DNA from: Vibrio sonorensis
Lineage (GTDB): Bacteria; Pseudomonadota; Gammaproteobacteria; Enterobacterales; Vibrionaceae
Assembly (NCBI RefSeq): GCF_001854765.1
Contig: NZ_LJJE01000002.1
Coordinates: 310,001 to 374,000 of the forward strand
Length of the DNA stretch: 64,000 bases
Reading direction: 5' to 3'
Both the position numbers and the translations under genes were made by a program. This document shows positions 10,036 to 19,791 of the stretch, one piece after another. The notes below the pieces were generated by a model. The model ran no database searches and was not told the DNA's origin. It saw only the letters and a list, made by a program, of their open reading frames with translations. The first letter of the stretch is position 1. Each line of letters opens with the position of its first letter.

Positions 10036-11589
10036 ATGACGAAAAATATCCATGACCAACGTATTCTGATTCTGGACTTCGGTTCTCAGTACACGCAGCT
10101 AGTTGCGCGCCGTGTCCGTGAAATCGGTGTTTACTGTGAACTATGGAGCTGGGACGTAGAAGAAGCGGATATTCGTGAATTCAATCCAGACGGTATCATC
10201 CTATCTGGTGGCCCAGAGAGTGTGACGGAAAACGACTCTCCACGCGCTCCACAATATGTGTTTGACTCAGGTGTTCCTGTTCTTGGTGTATGTTACGGCA
10301 TGCAGACCATGGCAGAACAGCTAGGCGGTAAAGTAGCAGGCTCAACAGAACGTGAGTTTGGCTACGCGCAAGTTAAAGTTTCTGGCGAATCATCCATTTT
10401 TAAAGATCTTGAAGAACTACAAGATGTTTGGATGAGCCACGGTGACAAGGTGGTAGAAATTCCATCTGACTTCGTAAAAGCAGGCGAAACGGACACTTGT
10501 CCATACGCTGCGATGGCGAACGAAGAGAAGAAGTACTACGGCGTTCAGTTCCACCCTGAAGTAACCCACACCAAACAAGGCAAGCAGATGCTAGAGAACT
10601 TTGTTCTTGGCGTATGTGGTTGTGAAGGTTTGTGGACTTCTGAATCTATCATTGAAGATGCGGTTGCTCGTATTAAAGAGCAAGTGGGTGAGGATGAAGT
10701 TATCCTAGGTCTATCAGGTGGTGTTGATTCATCAGTCGTTGCGATGCTAGTACACCGAGCGATTGGCGACAAATTGACTTGTGTTTTTGTCGACAACGGC
10801 CTACTTCGTCTAAACGAAGGTCAGCAAGTGATGGATATGTTTGGCGATAAGTTCGGCCTGAACATTATCAAAGTGGACGCTGAAGATCGCTTCTTGAAAG
10901 CCCTTGAAGGTAAGAGCGATCCAGAAGAGAAGCGCAAGACTATCGGTCACGTATTTGTTGACGTATTCGATGAAGAGTCGAAGAAGCTGAAAAATGCCAA
11001 ATGGCTAGCTCAGGGTACCATTTACCCAGACGTTATCGAATCGGCTGCATCTAAAACAGGCAAGGCGCACGTTATCAAGTCTCACCATAACGTAGGTGGT
11101 CTACCTGATGATATGGAAATGGGTCTGGTTGAGCCGCTTCGCGAACTGTTCAAAGATGAAGTGCGTAAGATTGGTCTAGAGCTTGGTCTTCCATACAACA
11201 TGCTTTACCGTCACCCATTCCCGGGTCCGGGTCTAGGTGTACGAGTTCTTGGTGAAATCAAGAAAGAGTACTGTGACTTGCTACGTCGTGCAGACGCTAT
11301 CTTTATTGAAGAACTACACGCAGCAGACCTATACAACAAAGTTTCTCAAGCGTTCACGGTATTCCTACCAGTTCGTTCGGTAGGTGTAATGGGTGATGGC
11401 CGTAAGTACGACTGGGTTGTCTCTTTGCGTGCTGTCGAAACTATCGACTTTATGACTGCGCATTGGGCACACCTGCCATACGATTTCTTAGGTAAGGTTT
11501 CTAACCGTATTATCAATGAAGTCGACGGCATTTCACGTGTGGTATACGACATCTCTGGTAAGCCACCAGCGACGATTGAATGGGAATAA
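10036..11589 (+). CDS. guaA: GMP synthase (glutamine-hydrolysing)
   Basis: A 517-residue enzyme converting XMP to GMP using ATP and glutamine. The class I glutamine amidotransferase domain has the nucleophile motif GVCYGMQ and the partner motif FHPEVTHT. The ATP-pyrophosphatase domain has the P-loop [11 protein letters not shown], and the C-terminal dimerisation domain ends in PPATIEWE as in E. coli. The start [19 protein letters not shown] sets the ATG at 10036; the open frame extends 20 codons further upstream, but those residues have no counterpart in the family. Confidence 0.98.
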   Translation: MTKNIHDQRILILDFGSQYTQLVARRVREIGVYCELWSWDVEEADIREFNPDGIILSGGPESVTENDSPRAPQYVFDSGVPVLGVCYGMQTMAEQLGGKVAGSTEREFGYAQVKVSGESSIFKDLEELQDVWMSHGDKVVEIPSDFVKAGETDTCPYAAMANEEKKYYGVQFHPEVTHTKQGKQMLENFVLGVCGCEGLWTSESIIEDAVARIKEQVGEDEVILGLSGGVDSSVVAMLVHRAIGDKLTCVFVDNGLLRLNEGQQVMDMFGDKFGLNIIKVDAEDRFLKALEGKSDPEEKRKTIGHVFVDVFDEESKKLKNAKWLAQGTIYPDVIESAASKTGKAHVIKSHHNVGGLPDDMEMGLVEPLRELFKDEVRKIGLELGLPYNMLYRHPFPGPGLGVRVLGEIKKEYCDLLRRADAIFIEELHAADLYNKVSQAFTVFLPVRSVGVMGDGRKYDWVVSLRAVETIDFMTAHWAHLPYDFLGKVSNRIINEVDGISRVVYDISGKPPATIEWE

Positions 11590-11636
11590 TTTCTCAACTG
11601 GAAGCATCTGATACTAACAGATACTAAATCATACTT

Positions 11637-11663
11637 AAGTCCGCGTAATTGCGGACTTTTTTT
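11637..11663 (+). terminator. Rho-independent terminator after guaA
   Basis: AAGTCCGC and GCGGACTT form a perfect 8-bp stem around GTAATT, followed by seven Ts. It ends the guaBA unit. Confidence 0.92.
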
Positions 11664-11766
11664 GTTTTTGCCTTAGGTATTTTTGGGAATGACTAGTATC
11701 GCCAAGCACGCTTCAACGGGTTATGACTGGTCATGTCGCTGGAAAATTATAGTTTGAGGTTTTTAA

Positions 11767-11883
11767 TGACTTTATTTTAGGTCAAAAAGTTTGTGTTTAG
11801 TGTTTTATGACCTATTATTAGGTCTTTATGTTTGCATGGGTTCTTGATTTGGTCACTGTCTTTACAACCTATAATTGGGTCAT
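11767..11883 (+). promoter_or_regulatory. Cluster of HipB-type operators upstream of hipBA
   Basis: Three related palindromic sites lie in the 339-base gap before hipB. They are centred near 11775 (TGAC, nine bases, GGTCA), 11816 (GACCTA-TTAT-TAGGTC, perfect) and 11874 (ACCTATAATTGGGT). A further half site, TAGGTCA, sits next to the start codon. HipB proteins autoregulate through such repeated palindromes, so these are probably its operators; binding is inferred. Confidence 0.7.
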
Positions 11884-11928
11884 AAGGATAATTAAATGAA
11901 CTTAACGCTTGGAAAATAGGTCACTATT

Positions 11929-12279
11929 ATGGATACGAACGTATACGCGATGTCAGATGAGGCACTTTCACTTGAGCTTGGCCGAAGAATTGAAAGGCGA
12001 AGGTTGGATAGCCACATCCCTTTTACTCAGTCAGAGTTAGCAAAGAAAGCGGGTATAAGTCGTTCTACCTACCAAAATATGATTGTTGGCAAAGCGACCT
12101 TAATGAATGTGATTAAGGTTCTTAGAGTATTAGAAGCTCTGGAAGATGTTGAATCTTTCTTACCTGATCCCGGTATTAGCCCAGTACAACTTTTAAAGAT
12201 GCGGGGTAAGCTCCGTCAGCGAGTAAGGGGGGCTACTGGAAAACAAAACAGTGAAGATGAAGGGGACTTAGGTTGGTAG
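11929..12279 (+). CDS. hipB: HipB-like antitoxin, XRE-family DNA-binding protein
   Basis: A 116-residue helix-turn-helix protein. The HTH spans about residues 30-80, with TQSELAKKAGISRSTYQNM as the recognition unit. The basic C-terminal tail is probably the unstructured part of the antitoxin. In HipBA systems this protein neutralises the HipA kinase and represses the operon. It overlaps hipA by seven bases, giving translational coupling. The palindromes upstream fit autoregulation. The guaA terminator upstream makes this an independent unit. Confidence 0.85.
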   Translation: MDTNVYAMSDEALSLELGRRIERRRLDSHIPFTQSELAKKAGISRSTYQNMIVGKATLMNVIKVLRVLEALEDVESFLPDPGISPVQLLKMRGKLRQRVRGATGKQNSEDEGDLGW

Positions 12280-13586
12280 CTAAAAAATACGACACGGCAA
12301 AAGTTAGTATCTTTGGAAAAGACGTCGGAGCCTTAGCAAGAAACTCGGATACAGGTGTAGTGAGCTTTGAGTATTTCGATGAGTGGCTGCGACGGGGGTT
12401 CGCTGTTTCACATAGGCTGCCTCTAAAGTCTGGCGTTTTCAGTTTTCCATACTTGAGCTATCCGACATATAAAGGTTTGCCAGCTGCATTTGCAGATACC
12501 TTACCCGATGATTTTGGTAATGCTGTGATTAATGCTTGGCTCGCAAGGCAAGGACGCGATCCGCAATCTTTCAGTGCATTGGAACGATTACTTTATACTG
12601 GCACTAGAGGGATGGGGGCACTTGAATACGCACCGGCTCTCGCTGAAAGTACTAAAAATAATAGCGAACCCCTCGAAATGGATTCTCTTGTAGCAATGGC
12701 ACAATCCGTTCTCGATCAGCGTAATGATATCAATGAAACGATACATGATGAGGATGCTAAGCAGGCATTGTCTGGTATTGTTCAGGTTGGTACGTCTGCT
12801 GGTGGTGCTCGCGCTAAGGCGGTGATAGCTGTCAATGCTGACCGCACTCAGCTTCGTTCTGGTCAAGTGAATTGTCCTGAGGGTTTTGAGCACTTCTTAA
12901 TCAAGTTTGATGGCGTAGTAGAGCGCTCATCAAGTAGTGAAGTTTTTGGCGACCCTAAAGGGTTTGGCTTGATGGAGTACGCATACTATAAAATGGCTAA
13001 AGAGGCGGGTATCGACATTTCTTATTGCGAGCTTTTTAGGGAAAACGGAAGAGCCCACTTTATGACAAAGCGATTTGACCGTATTGGAAATGATAAGGTG
13101 CATTATCAATCTTTGTGTGCAATGGATCATGCCGATTTTAAAAAGCCGGGAGCTTATAGTTATGAAGAGCTTTTTACCTTACTTCGCGCTCTAAGGTTGG
13201 ATAGAAATACAGCGCTGGAGACCTTTAGGCGTATGGTTTTTAACGTCATAGCTCGAAACCATGATGATCATACAAAAAATTGGGGCTTTGTTCTCAATGA
13301 TCAAAAGAAGTGGGCGTTAGCTCCTGCGTTCGATATAGCATACAGTTATAAGCCAGGTTCACCTTGGGTGGATAGTCATCAGATGTCTATCAATGGTAAA
13401 CGAGACAACTTTGTCAAACAGGATCTTATGGGAGTATTACCAGAATCCTTGAGAGAAGAAGGCGAGAAGATCATGTTACAGGTCTATGAAGCAATCTTAG
13501 GTTGGCGAAGAATAGCGGCTAAAATTGGAGTAGAGTCGTCGTTTATCGATGAAATTGAATCTAATCATCGTCTTTCATTGTTATAA
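12273..13586 (+). CDS. hipA: HipA-like serine/threonine kinase toxin
   Basis: A 437-residue member of the HipA kinase family; relatives phosphorylate aminoacyl-tRNA synthetases and stop growth. Visible features are the N-terminal HipA domain (KGLPAAFADTLPDDFGNAV), a glycine-rich nucleotide loop (GTSAGGARAKAV), the catalytic loop RNHDDHTKNWGF and the metal-binding segment LAPAFDIAYS. The start is TTG at 12273, with AGGGG seven bases upstream, overlapping the end of hipB. All catalytic motifs look intact. The target synthetase cannot be predicted from sequence. Confidence 0.88.
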   Translation: MVAKKYDTAKVSIFGKDVGALARNSDTGVVSFEYFDEWLRRGFAVSHRLPLKSGVFSFPYLSYPTYKGLPAAFADTLPDDFGNAVINAWLARQGRDPQSFSALERLLYTGTRGMGALEYAPALAESTKNNSEPLEMDSLVAMAQSVLDQRNDINETIHDEDAKQALSGIVQVGTSAGGARAKAVIAVNADRTQLRSGQVNCPEGFEHFLIKFDGVVERSSSSEVFGDPKGFGLMEYAYYKMAKEAGIDISYCELFRENGRAHFMTKRFDRIGNDKVHYQSLCAMDHADFKKPGAYSYEELFTLLRALRLDRNTALETFRRMVFNVIARNHDDHTKNWGFVLNDQKKWALAPAFDIAYSYKPGSPWVDSHQMSINGKRDNFVKQDLMGVLPESLREEGEKIMLQVYEAILGWRRIAAKIGVESSFIDEIESNHRLSLL

Positions 13587-13883
13587 ACTCATTTACGGTT
13601 GACCGTAATCTTAAGTCTCATGAGTTTTAACTCCATCGTATACCAAGTCTATTTAATCTCACTTACTTCTGGGTTATGGGGAACTTTAGTTTTACTAACA
13701 AGCGAAGCACCGCCAATTTCAACTCGATACTGGAATAACGTTTTCTGGCGTTTTTGAGAATGCATGTATAGGTATTTTGTTGTTTTTGAAAACTTAGTTT
13801 TCGAAAACGAGTTTTGTGCAACTGTGTACTTATTATTTAAAATATTTAAATAAGGTTTAAAATTTTTTTTAGGTAAGTAACAG
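13587..13883. other. Intergenic region, hipA to satP
   Basis: An AT-rich gap of 297 bases. I see only a short hairpin (GAAAAC TTA GTTTTC near 13787) and no supported gene. The ribosome binding site of satP is probably the AGGTAA at 13871-13876. Confidence 0.5.
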
Positions 13884-14477
13884 ATGTCCACTAATTTTGC
13901 CAATCCAGCACCATTGGGTCTAATGGGGTTCGGGATGACGACGGTTCTACTCAACATTCACAATGCTGGATTTTTTCCCATTGATTCAATGATTCTCGCA
14001 ATGGGAATTTTCTATGGCGGTATCAGCCAAATTCTAGTGGGTATGATGTGCTTTAAGCGCGGAGATACCTTTGGTACAACTGCATTTACCTCCTACGGCT
14101 TGTTTTGGCTGACCTTGGTCGGAATTATCGTTATGCCATACATGGGACTACCAGCAAGCCCACACGGCTTTATGGGGTGGTACCTGACACTTTGGGGCAT
14201 CTTTACCGGATTTATGTTTATTGGTTCACTGCGCTACCCAGTTGCGAAGCAAGTTGTCTTTGGTTCATTGACCATTTTGTTTGCTTTACTGGCGATTCGC
14301 GATTTCACTGGCAGCGAACTGATTGGCACAATAGCGGGTTACGAAGGCATTTTCTGCGGAGCGAGCGCTATTTACTTTGCTATGGCACAAGTACTGAACA
14401 ACGAATATGGCCGCACGATTCTTCCGATTGGCGAGAAGCGCGATTCTCAGCCTAGCTTAGAGCAAGTGGCGGCATAA
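13884..14477 (+). CDS. satP: Acetate/succinate transporter, SatP (YaaH) family
   Basis: A 197-residue inner-membrane protein with six predicted transmembrane segments. The family signature [14 protein letters not shown] stands at residues 7-20. SatP proteins take up acetate and succinate with protons. The spacing and length fit the family (about 190 residues). It ends at a terminator shared with the convergent symporter gene. No regulator was recognised beside it. Confidence 0.88.
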   Translation: MSTNFANPAPLGLMGFGMTTVLLNIHNAGFFPIDSMILAMGIFYGGISQILVGMMCFKRGDTFGTTAFTSYGLFWLTLVGIIVMPYMGLPASPHGFMGWYLTLWGIFTGFMFIGSLRYPVAKQVVFGSLTILFALLAIRDFTGSELIGTIAGYEGIFCGASAIYFAMAQVLNNEYGRTILPIGEKRDSQPSLEQVAA

Positions 14478-14590
14478 AGTTACTGTTGGGAACAGTAAAC
14501 TTCTCTGCACCGGAGTATTGCTAATTGACTGTCTGATAAAGTTAGTGAATGGAAAAAGCAGAGGTTTAAATTCCAGCTTTCTGGAAAATA

Positions 14591-14619
14591 AAAGGGTTAG
14601 CTCACGCTAACCCTTTTTC
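14591..14619. terminator. Bidirectional terminator between satP and agcS
   Basis: GGGTTAGC and GCTAACCC pair around TCAC, flanked by AAA on the left and TTTTT on the right, so the hairpin can end transcription from both sides. Confidence 0.88.
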
Positions 14620-14631
14620 TGTTTGAGAAAC

Positions 14632-16173
14632 TTAGGTTGAAGGTTGTTCAACGGTCTTTGTTTCTTTTTCTTGAGCTTGTGGATCTTGTCCTGTTTTACG
14701 GCGGTAACGTTCTTCCCAGTACGTCGCCCCTTTAATACCGAGTTTTACAGGGTTGAAAGTGTATTCGGTGACACCTTGCTTCTGTTGCTCTTCGTAGTCT
14801 TTTAGTGCTTTTAGAGCAGGTTTAGACATAAAGAAGATAATTAAGATCCCGACGATGTTTAGCCAAGCCATTAGGCCAACACCAACATCACCCATGGCCC
14901 ACGCAAGGTTAGCGGTTTTCACTGTTCCGTAGAATACGACAGCAATCAATACCACTTTGAGAACAAACATTAGACCGTTGACTTTGAACGTACGGCGGAT
15001 GTAGGCAATGTTGGTTTCAGCGATGTAGTAGTACGCCAGAATGGTGGTAAAGGCGAAGAAGAATAGTGCGATTGCAATAAACGGCTTACCTATACCCGGT
15101 AAAGCGCTTTCAATCGCCATCTGGGTAAACACCGGTGCGTTTGCGGCAATATCGGCTGGGAGATTTTGAACTAAGAAGCCATCAGCACCGTGAACGTTGT
15201 AAGCACCGGTGATTAGGATCATAAACGCCGTTGCAGAACAAACCAGCAAAGTATCGATGTAGATAGAGAACGACTGCACTAGACCCTGTTGAGCTGGGTG
15301 GTCAACGTTCGCTGCCGCTGCTGCATGAGGGCCAGTACCTTGGCCTGCTTCGTTAGAGTAAACTCCGCGTTTTACACCCCAACCAATTGCAGCACCAATG
15401 CCCGCCATCGGTGTGAATGCGTCACCAATGATCATGCCAAAGATACGCGGTACTTCACCGATGTTTAGCAAGATGATGACAAAAGCAGTAATGATGTAGG
15501 CGAGTGCCATGAATGGGACAACAATCTGTGTGAAGTTCGCGATGCGCTTTACACCACCGAAGATGATGAAAGCTAGGATGACACAAACAACCGTACCAGT
15601 GAAAATTTTCGCAAAACTGAAGGTACCGATAGCGGTTTCGATCATATCACCACTGCCAAACGCCGCTTCGACAGCATTACCAATACTGTTTGACTGAACG
15701 CCAGGAAGTAATACACCACATGCAAAGATAGTTGCGATAGCAAAGATCCAAGCATACCATTTTTGCCCCATCGCTTTTTCGATGTAGTAAGCTGGGCCAC
15801 CGCGGAACTCGCCTTTATCTTCTTCTTTATAAAGCTGAGCCAGTGTAGATTCTGCGTATGCTGTTGCTGCGCCAAAGAAGGCTACAACCCACATCCAGAA
15901 TACGGCACCAGGGCCACCAAAACCGATTGCCGCAGCAACACCAGCGATGTTACCTGTACCGACTCGACCTGAAAGAGAAACCGCTAGGGCTTGGAAAGAT
16001 GAAATGCCTTTATCTGAGCTTTTACCTGAAAGCAAAAGACGCCACATTTCAGAAAAGTGACGAACCTGAACAAAACGGGTCATCACGGAATAGAACAGAC
16101 CAGCTCCCAGACACAAATAAATCAGTGCCGGACTCCAGATTATTCCATTAAGAAAATCAACTAATGACTGCAT
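14632..16173 (-). CDS. Sodium:alanine symporter, AGCS family
   Basis: A 513-residue multi-pass inner-membrane transporter. Family signatures are visible: ALAVSLSGRVGTGNIAGVA in the first third, GGPGAVFWMW, and GWGVKRGVYSNEAGQGTGPH in the middle. Such proteins import alanine or glycine with Na+. The polar tail is rich in Lys, Glu and Gln. The neighbouring D-amino-acid dehydrogenase on the same strand suggests a role in alanine use. A CRP-like site upstream hints at catabolite control. Confidence 0.9.
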   Translation of the reverse strand: MQSLVDFLNGIIWSPALIYLCLGAGLFYSVMTRFVQVRHFSEMWRLLLSGKSSDKGISSFQALAVSLSGRVGTGNIAGVAAAIGFGGPGAVFWMWVVAFFGAATAYAESTLAQLYKEEDKGEFRGGPAYYIEKAMGQKWYAWIFAIATIFACGVLLPGVQSNSIGNAVEAAFGSGDMIETAIGTFSFAKIFTGTVVCVILAFIIFGGVKRIANFTQIVVPFMALAYIITAFVIILLNIGEVPRIFGMIIGDAFTPMAGIGAAIGWGVKRGVYSNEAGQGTGPHAAAAANVDHPAQQGLVQSFSIYIDTLLVCSATAFMILITGAYNVHGADGFLVQNLPADIAANAPVFTQMAIESALPGIGKPFIAIALFFFAFTTILAYYYIAETNIAYIRRTFKVNGLMFVLKVVLIAVVFYGTVKTANLAWAMGDVGVGLMAWLNIVGILIIFFMSKPALKALKDYEEQQKQGVTEYTFNPVKLGIKGATYWEERYRRKTGQDPQAQEKETKTVEQPST

Positions 16174-16275
16174 AGTACTTTTCCCTGTTAATGGTAGTTG
16201 TGGTTGTTTTTCGTTCGAGATATTAATCTTTTTGTAACTTGATTGTTAACTAAAATGTCTGTTTATGTTTATCGA

Positions 16276-16291
16276 TGTGAGCGTGAACACA
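16276..16291 (-). promoter_or_regulatory. CRP-like site upstream of the alanine symporter
   Basis: TGTGA-GCGTGA-ACACA matches nine of ten core positions of the CRP consensus. It is about 105 bases upstream of the symporter start in a 317-base gap that otherwise holds no gene. Confidence 0.5.
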
Positions 16292-16458
16292 AAATGCTAA
16301 ATAAATGTTAATAATTGGTGTTATTGGTCGCAATGATCAAGAAGGTGGTTTTTTAGTTGATAAAAGTGAATATGTATAGAACAAATCAATAGTACAAAGT
16401 GGGGCTGTGATTAAATTTTCGTTCTGGTGGTTGGTCATTTTTTAGTCAGATGTGTTGG

Positions 16459-16486
16459 TGGCATTGCCCAAGGAAGGGCAATGCCA
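16459..16486 (-). repeat. Stable hairpin after dadA
   Basis: An 11-bp perfect stem (TGGCATTGCCC / GGGCAATGCCA) with the loop AAGGAA lies five bases after the dadA stop. It lacks a T-run and may protect the mRNA end or act as a weak terminator. Confidence 0.6.
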
Positions 16487-16490
16487 TCGG

Positions 16491-17747
16491 TCAGTCGTAC
16501 CGATAGAGGTTATAGGCGTCCTGCTGAAAATGGTCTGGAAGTTGATGACTGACTATTTTGGCTAGCATATCGCCAGACCCACAAGCCATTGTCCAGCCCA
16601 GTGTTCCATGACCGGTATTGGTGTATAAGTTGAAATAGGGTGTAGCACCGATCAAAGGTGTTCCATCTGGTGTCATGGGCCGAAATCCCGTCCAGTAATC
16701 GGCGCGAGATAGGTCGACCCCTTTAGGAAACAGATCAGCAACAACGTGTTCTAGTGTTGCGAGCCGTTTTTTTGGAAGAGTAGGATCAAAGCCATTGAGT
16801 TCAGCCATTCCTGCAACCCTAATCCTGTCGTCAAAGCGTGTTAGTGCCACTTTATAGCTCTCGTCCATAATGGTTGAAGTTGGGCAGTGAGCTTCATCTT
16901 GAATAGGTATGGTCAGTGAATAGCCTTTTACTGGGTAAACAGGGATCTTGATGTTCAGTTGTTCAAGTAATTTAGTTGAGTAGCTGCCCATGGCAACGAC
17001 AAAGGCGTCACCTTTAATTTGGCCTTGATCGGTACTTACCGCGACAACCTGATCTTTTTCGGTAATTAAACCATTGATGTGGGTGTCGAAATAGAACTCG
17101 ATCCCGTTGTCTTTGGCTCGCTTGGTCATTTGTTGGCAAAAAAGGTGGCAGTCTCCGGTTTCGTCATCAGGGAGGAATAAGCCGCCAACCAGTTTGTCTT
17201 CGACAGAAGCTAGCCCCGGCTCTTGTTGTATACATTCGCTTTGAGAAAGCAATTGAAAACGGGTGCCACTCTCTTCTAACAAGCGCATATCTTTTTCAAC
17301 CGCTTTAAGCTGAGCTTGATGCCGAAATACCTGTAGTGTTCCAAGCTCTCTACCTTGGTAGTCGAGTTTAACTTTCTGTTTTAGCGATTGGAGGCAAGCT
17401 TGACTGTGATTGGCCAGTGCAAGCATGCGGGCTTTATTGACTCTATACCTGTCAATCTGACAATTGAGCAGCATCTTTCCCGCCCATTTGATTAATTTTT
17501 TGTCTGGGCTAGGCGTGATTTTCAAAGGCGCGTGTTCTTCAAACAACCATTTTAATGCTTTGCTTGGAACACCTGGTGCGGCCCAAGGAGAGGAGTAGCC
17601 GTAGGATATTTGGCCTGCGTTGGCAAAACTGGTTTCGTTTCCGCTTTCTGGCTGACGGTCAATGACACTGACTTGATACCCAGCTTCTCTTAAATACCAC
17701 GCAGACATCAAGCCAATGACACCACTGCCTAAAACCACCACATGCAT
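16491..17747 (-). CDS. dadA: D-amino acid dehydrogenase
   Basis: A 418-residue FAD-dependent enzyme, probably bound to the inner face of the membrane, that oxidises D-amino acids such as D-alanine to keto acids. The N-terminal dinucleotide-binding motif is VVVLGSGVIGLMSAWYL, and the C-terminal part has YWTGFRPMTPDGTPLIG and TGHGTLGWTMACGSG, as in DadA. Its length matches the family. It lies between the alanine symporter (same strand) and a divergent LysR gene 108 bases away, a likely regulator. No racemase gene is visible here. Confidence 0.92.
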   Translation of the reverse strand: MHVVVLGSGVIGLMSAWYLREAGYQVSVIDRQPESGNETSFANAGQISYGYSSPWAAPGVPSKALKWLFEEHAPLKITPSPDKKLIKWAGKMLLNCQIDRYRVNKARMLALANHSQACLQSLKQKVKLDYQGRELGTLQVFRHQAQLKAVEKDMRLLEESGTRFQLLSQSECIQQEPGLASVEDKLVGGLFLPDDETGDCHLFCQQMTKRAKDNGIEFYFDTHINGLITEKDQVVAVSTDQGQIKGDAFVVAMGSYSTKLLEQLNIKIPVYPVKGYSLTIPIQDEAHCPTSTIMDESYKVALTRFDDRIRVAGMAELNGFDPTLPKKRLATLEHVVADLFPKGVDLSRADYWTGFRPMTPDGTPLIGATPYFNLYTNTGHGTLGWTMACGSGDMLAKIVSHQLPDHFQQDAYNLYRYD

Positions 17748-17855
17748 TTTGATTCTCCTAATTTGAAAGCGGTGGAAGGATCTATGATTTACATTTACTT
17801 AACAATCGAAAAAAATTACCCTTAGCTTTTAGTTTTTTTATAAGCGGAGGCGGAA

Positions 17856-18746
17856 GTGAAGGCGTCTAAACTGTCGGGTTTAAATTTGATTGTGCAAATA
17901 GCTGGTCACCAAAGTTTGTCTAGCGCCGCAAAGGCGATGTTTCTAACAACGGGAGCGGTGAGCCAACAACTGCTTGCGATAGAAAATCAGTTGGGCTTTT
18001 CGGTATTTGAACGTCATTCAAGGGGCATACGCATCACTGAAAAAGGTGCGTTACTGCTTGAAAAGGTCCAGCCTCACTTTCAAGCCATCGAACATCATGT
18101 CGAGCACATTTCCAAACTCGACGATCACCAGAGCATAAGGTTGAAACTGACCCCTTCATTAGCATTTAAATGGTTGGTGCCTAGATTGGAACAGTTTTAC
18201 CAAGCGCATAGAGATATTCAGGTCTATACCTTTGCTGAGGGGGCGCTGGTGGACAGTGAACGTCAAGACTACGATATAGCTATCGACTATGGCCCCATTC
18301 CTTATGCTCGCCCCAATGCGGAATTGTTAATGGAAGAGTGGTTATTGCCAGTGATGACACCAGACTATTGGCAGCAGCACAAAGCGTTAGAAATGGGGGA
18401 TAGCAAAGTGTGGCAAGAAGTCACGTTACTTCATGATGCTATGCCGTGGAACAAAGCAAAACGCGACAGCGAATGGCGTTTCTGGAGTGAGCAGCGACAG
18501 TTTGATATCGACACAAATCGCGGCCACTTCTTTAATCGTACCGATATGGCAATGTCTGCTGCTGAAGCTGGGGTTGGGATTGCTCTTGCCAGACAAGCGC
18601 TGATCACTAATGAGTTAGATTCAAATCGTTTAATCGCCCCATTTAGCCCAATTCCTGCCAATGCTGGATACTTTCTTATTATTCATAGCCATAACCAAGC
18701 GACTCGACTATTTAGCCAATGGTTAAGGCAGCAAGTTTCTCGTTGA
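17856..18746 (+). CDS. LysR-family regulator divergent from dadA
   Basis: A 296-residue LysR-type regulator of the GcvA-like branch. The winged HTH is at about residues 8-65 (HQSLSSAAKAMFLTTGAVSQQ), and the effector-binding domain follows. The start is GTG at 17856, close behind the purine-rich GGAGGCGGA. Its divergent position 108 bases from dadA suggests that it regulates dadA and perhaps the alanine symporter; this is inferred from context only. Confidence 0.85.
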   Translation: MKASKLSGLNLIVQIAGHQSLSSAAKAMFLTTGAVSQQLLAIENQLGFSVFERHSRGIRITEKGALLLEKVQPHFQAIEHHVEHISKLDDHQSIRLKLTPSLAFKWLVPRLEQFYQAHRDIQVYTFAEGALVDSERQDYDIAIDYGPIPYARPNAELLMEEWLLPVMTPDYWQQHKALEMGDSKVWQEVTLLHDAMPWNKAKRDSEWRFWSEQRQFDIDTNRGHFFNRTDMAMSAAEAGVGIALARQALITNELDSNRLIAPFSPIPANAGYFLIIHSHNQATRLFSQWLRQQVSR

Positions 18747-18813
18747 TAGAGTTGTAAATAATCTGGCGTCCCTCTTGCCACCGTCTACAATGTTAAGACT
18801 GAGGGCAGCAAAT

Positions 18814-19791
18814 ATGAAATCAAATACGGGTAAATGTAGCTATCGAAACCCCGATGGCTGGTGCTGCGACCAACCTGCGACAAAATCAGGTCTTTGCTAT
18901 TGGCATGATCCTGATATTGATAAAAGCAAAGACGATATAAAAGAGCAGGTGGAAGAATGGGCAGCAGAGGGTAAACCTTTAGACGGATTTCAGTTGGCGA
19001 GAACAAATTTAGTTGACCTTAACTTAGTTAACCGAGGCAACAAGGTTGGCTTTCAGTGTCGCAATGCAGATTTTTATCGCGCCGATCTGAGTGATGCTCA
19101 CTTCTTCGGTTTAGATTTGCGTGGCTCTTCGTTAATGAAAACTAAATTACTCGGTGCGAATCTCCACTGTGCAAAGTTAGAAAACTGTAATTTGCTCGGT
19201 GCAGAACTCGGTAGAGCGCGACTAGAAAACATTGAGTGGGGCGAATGTCTCAAGCAAGAGATGGAAGCTCAGGAAGCCGGAGCGTTAAAGCGAACTGGTA
19301 AGTCACACAGTCTCTGTCAAGAGGCGGAAGAGGTGTGTCGCAACATTCGAAAGCAGTGTGAGAAGCAAGGTTTGTTCGAGACTGCTGGACACTTTTTTAA
19401 AAAAGAGATGCGTTTTCGCCGCTATCAAATGCCCAGATACAGTTTAAAGCGCTGGATCTCAAAAGCGGTCGATCTGTTTTGTGGCTACGGTGAAGATCCT
19501 CTACGGGTGGTGGCGTTCTCCATTAGTTTAATCTTCGCATGCGCCTGTGCGTACTTTATTCTCGATACCACTTCAGCCAACCCCATTTATGAAGGTGTCG
19601 AAGGGTGGCAGTTCTATTTATTAGAGTTTTTTAACGCGCTTTACTTTAGCGTTGTGACATTTACCACCTTGGGGTATGGCGATATTACTCCAGTCGGTGT
19701 CGCAAGGTTTATTGCGGCCGTGGAAGCCTTTTTAGGCAGTTTTACTATGGCGCTATTTGTCGTGGTATTTGTGAAAAAAATGACTCGCTGA
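18814..19791 (+). CDS. Pentapeptide-repeat protein fused to a two-TM potassium channel
   Basis: A 325-residue protein with three parts. The N terminus has a Cys/His cluster (Cys8, Cys17, Cys18, Cys28, His31) that may bind a metal. Residues about 60-150 contain pentapeptide repeats (ADLSDAHFFGLDLRGSSL, AKLENCNLLGAELGRARL). The C terminus is an Ion_trans_2 pore with two membrane helices and the K+ selectivity filter TTLGYGD at about 284-290. The ATG at 18814 has GAGGG eight bases upstream. The repeats are probably a cytoplasmic gating or binding domain. Function in the cell is unknown. Confidence 0.85.
   Translation: MKSNTGKCSYRNPDGWCCDQPATKSGLCYWHDPDIDKSKDDIKEQVEEWAAEGKPLDGFQLARTNLVDLNLVNRGNKVGFQCRNADFYRADLSDAHFFGLDLRGSSLMKTKLLGANLHCAKLENCNLLGAELGRARLENIEWGECLKQEMEAQEAGALKRTGKSHSLCQEAEEVCRNIRKQCEKQGLFETAGHFFKKEMRFRRYQMPRYSLKRWISKAVDLFCGYGEDPLRVVAFSISLIFACACAYFILDTTSANPIYEGVEGWQFYLLEFFNALYFSVVTFTTLGYGDITPVGVARFIAAVEAFLGSFTMALFVVVFVKKMTR

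Noticed and set aside
13649..13957. Minus-strand open frame of 102 codons between hipA and satP
   Set aside because: It overlaps the satP start, and its Lys/Asn-rich protein shows no family feature.
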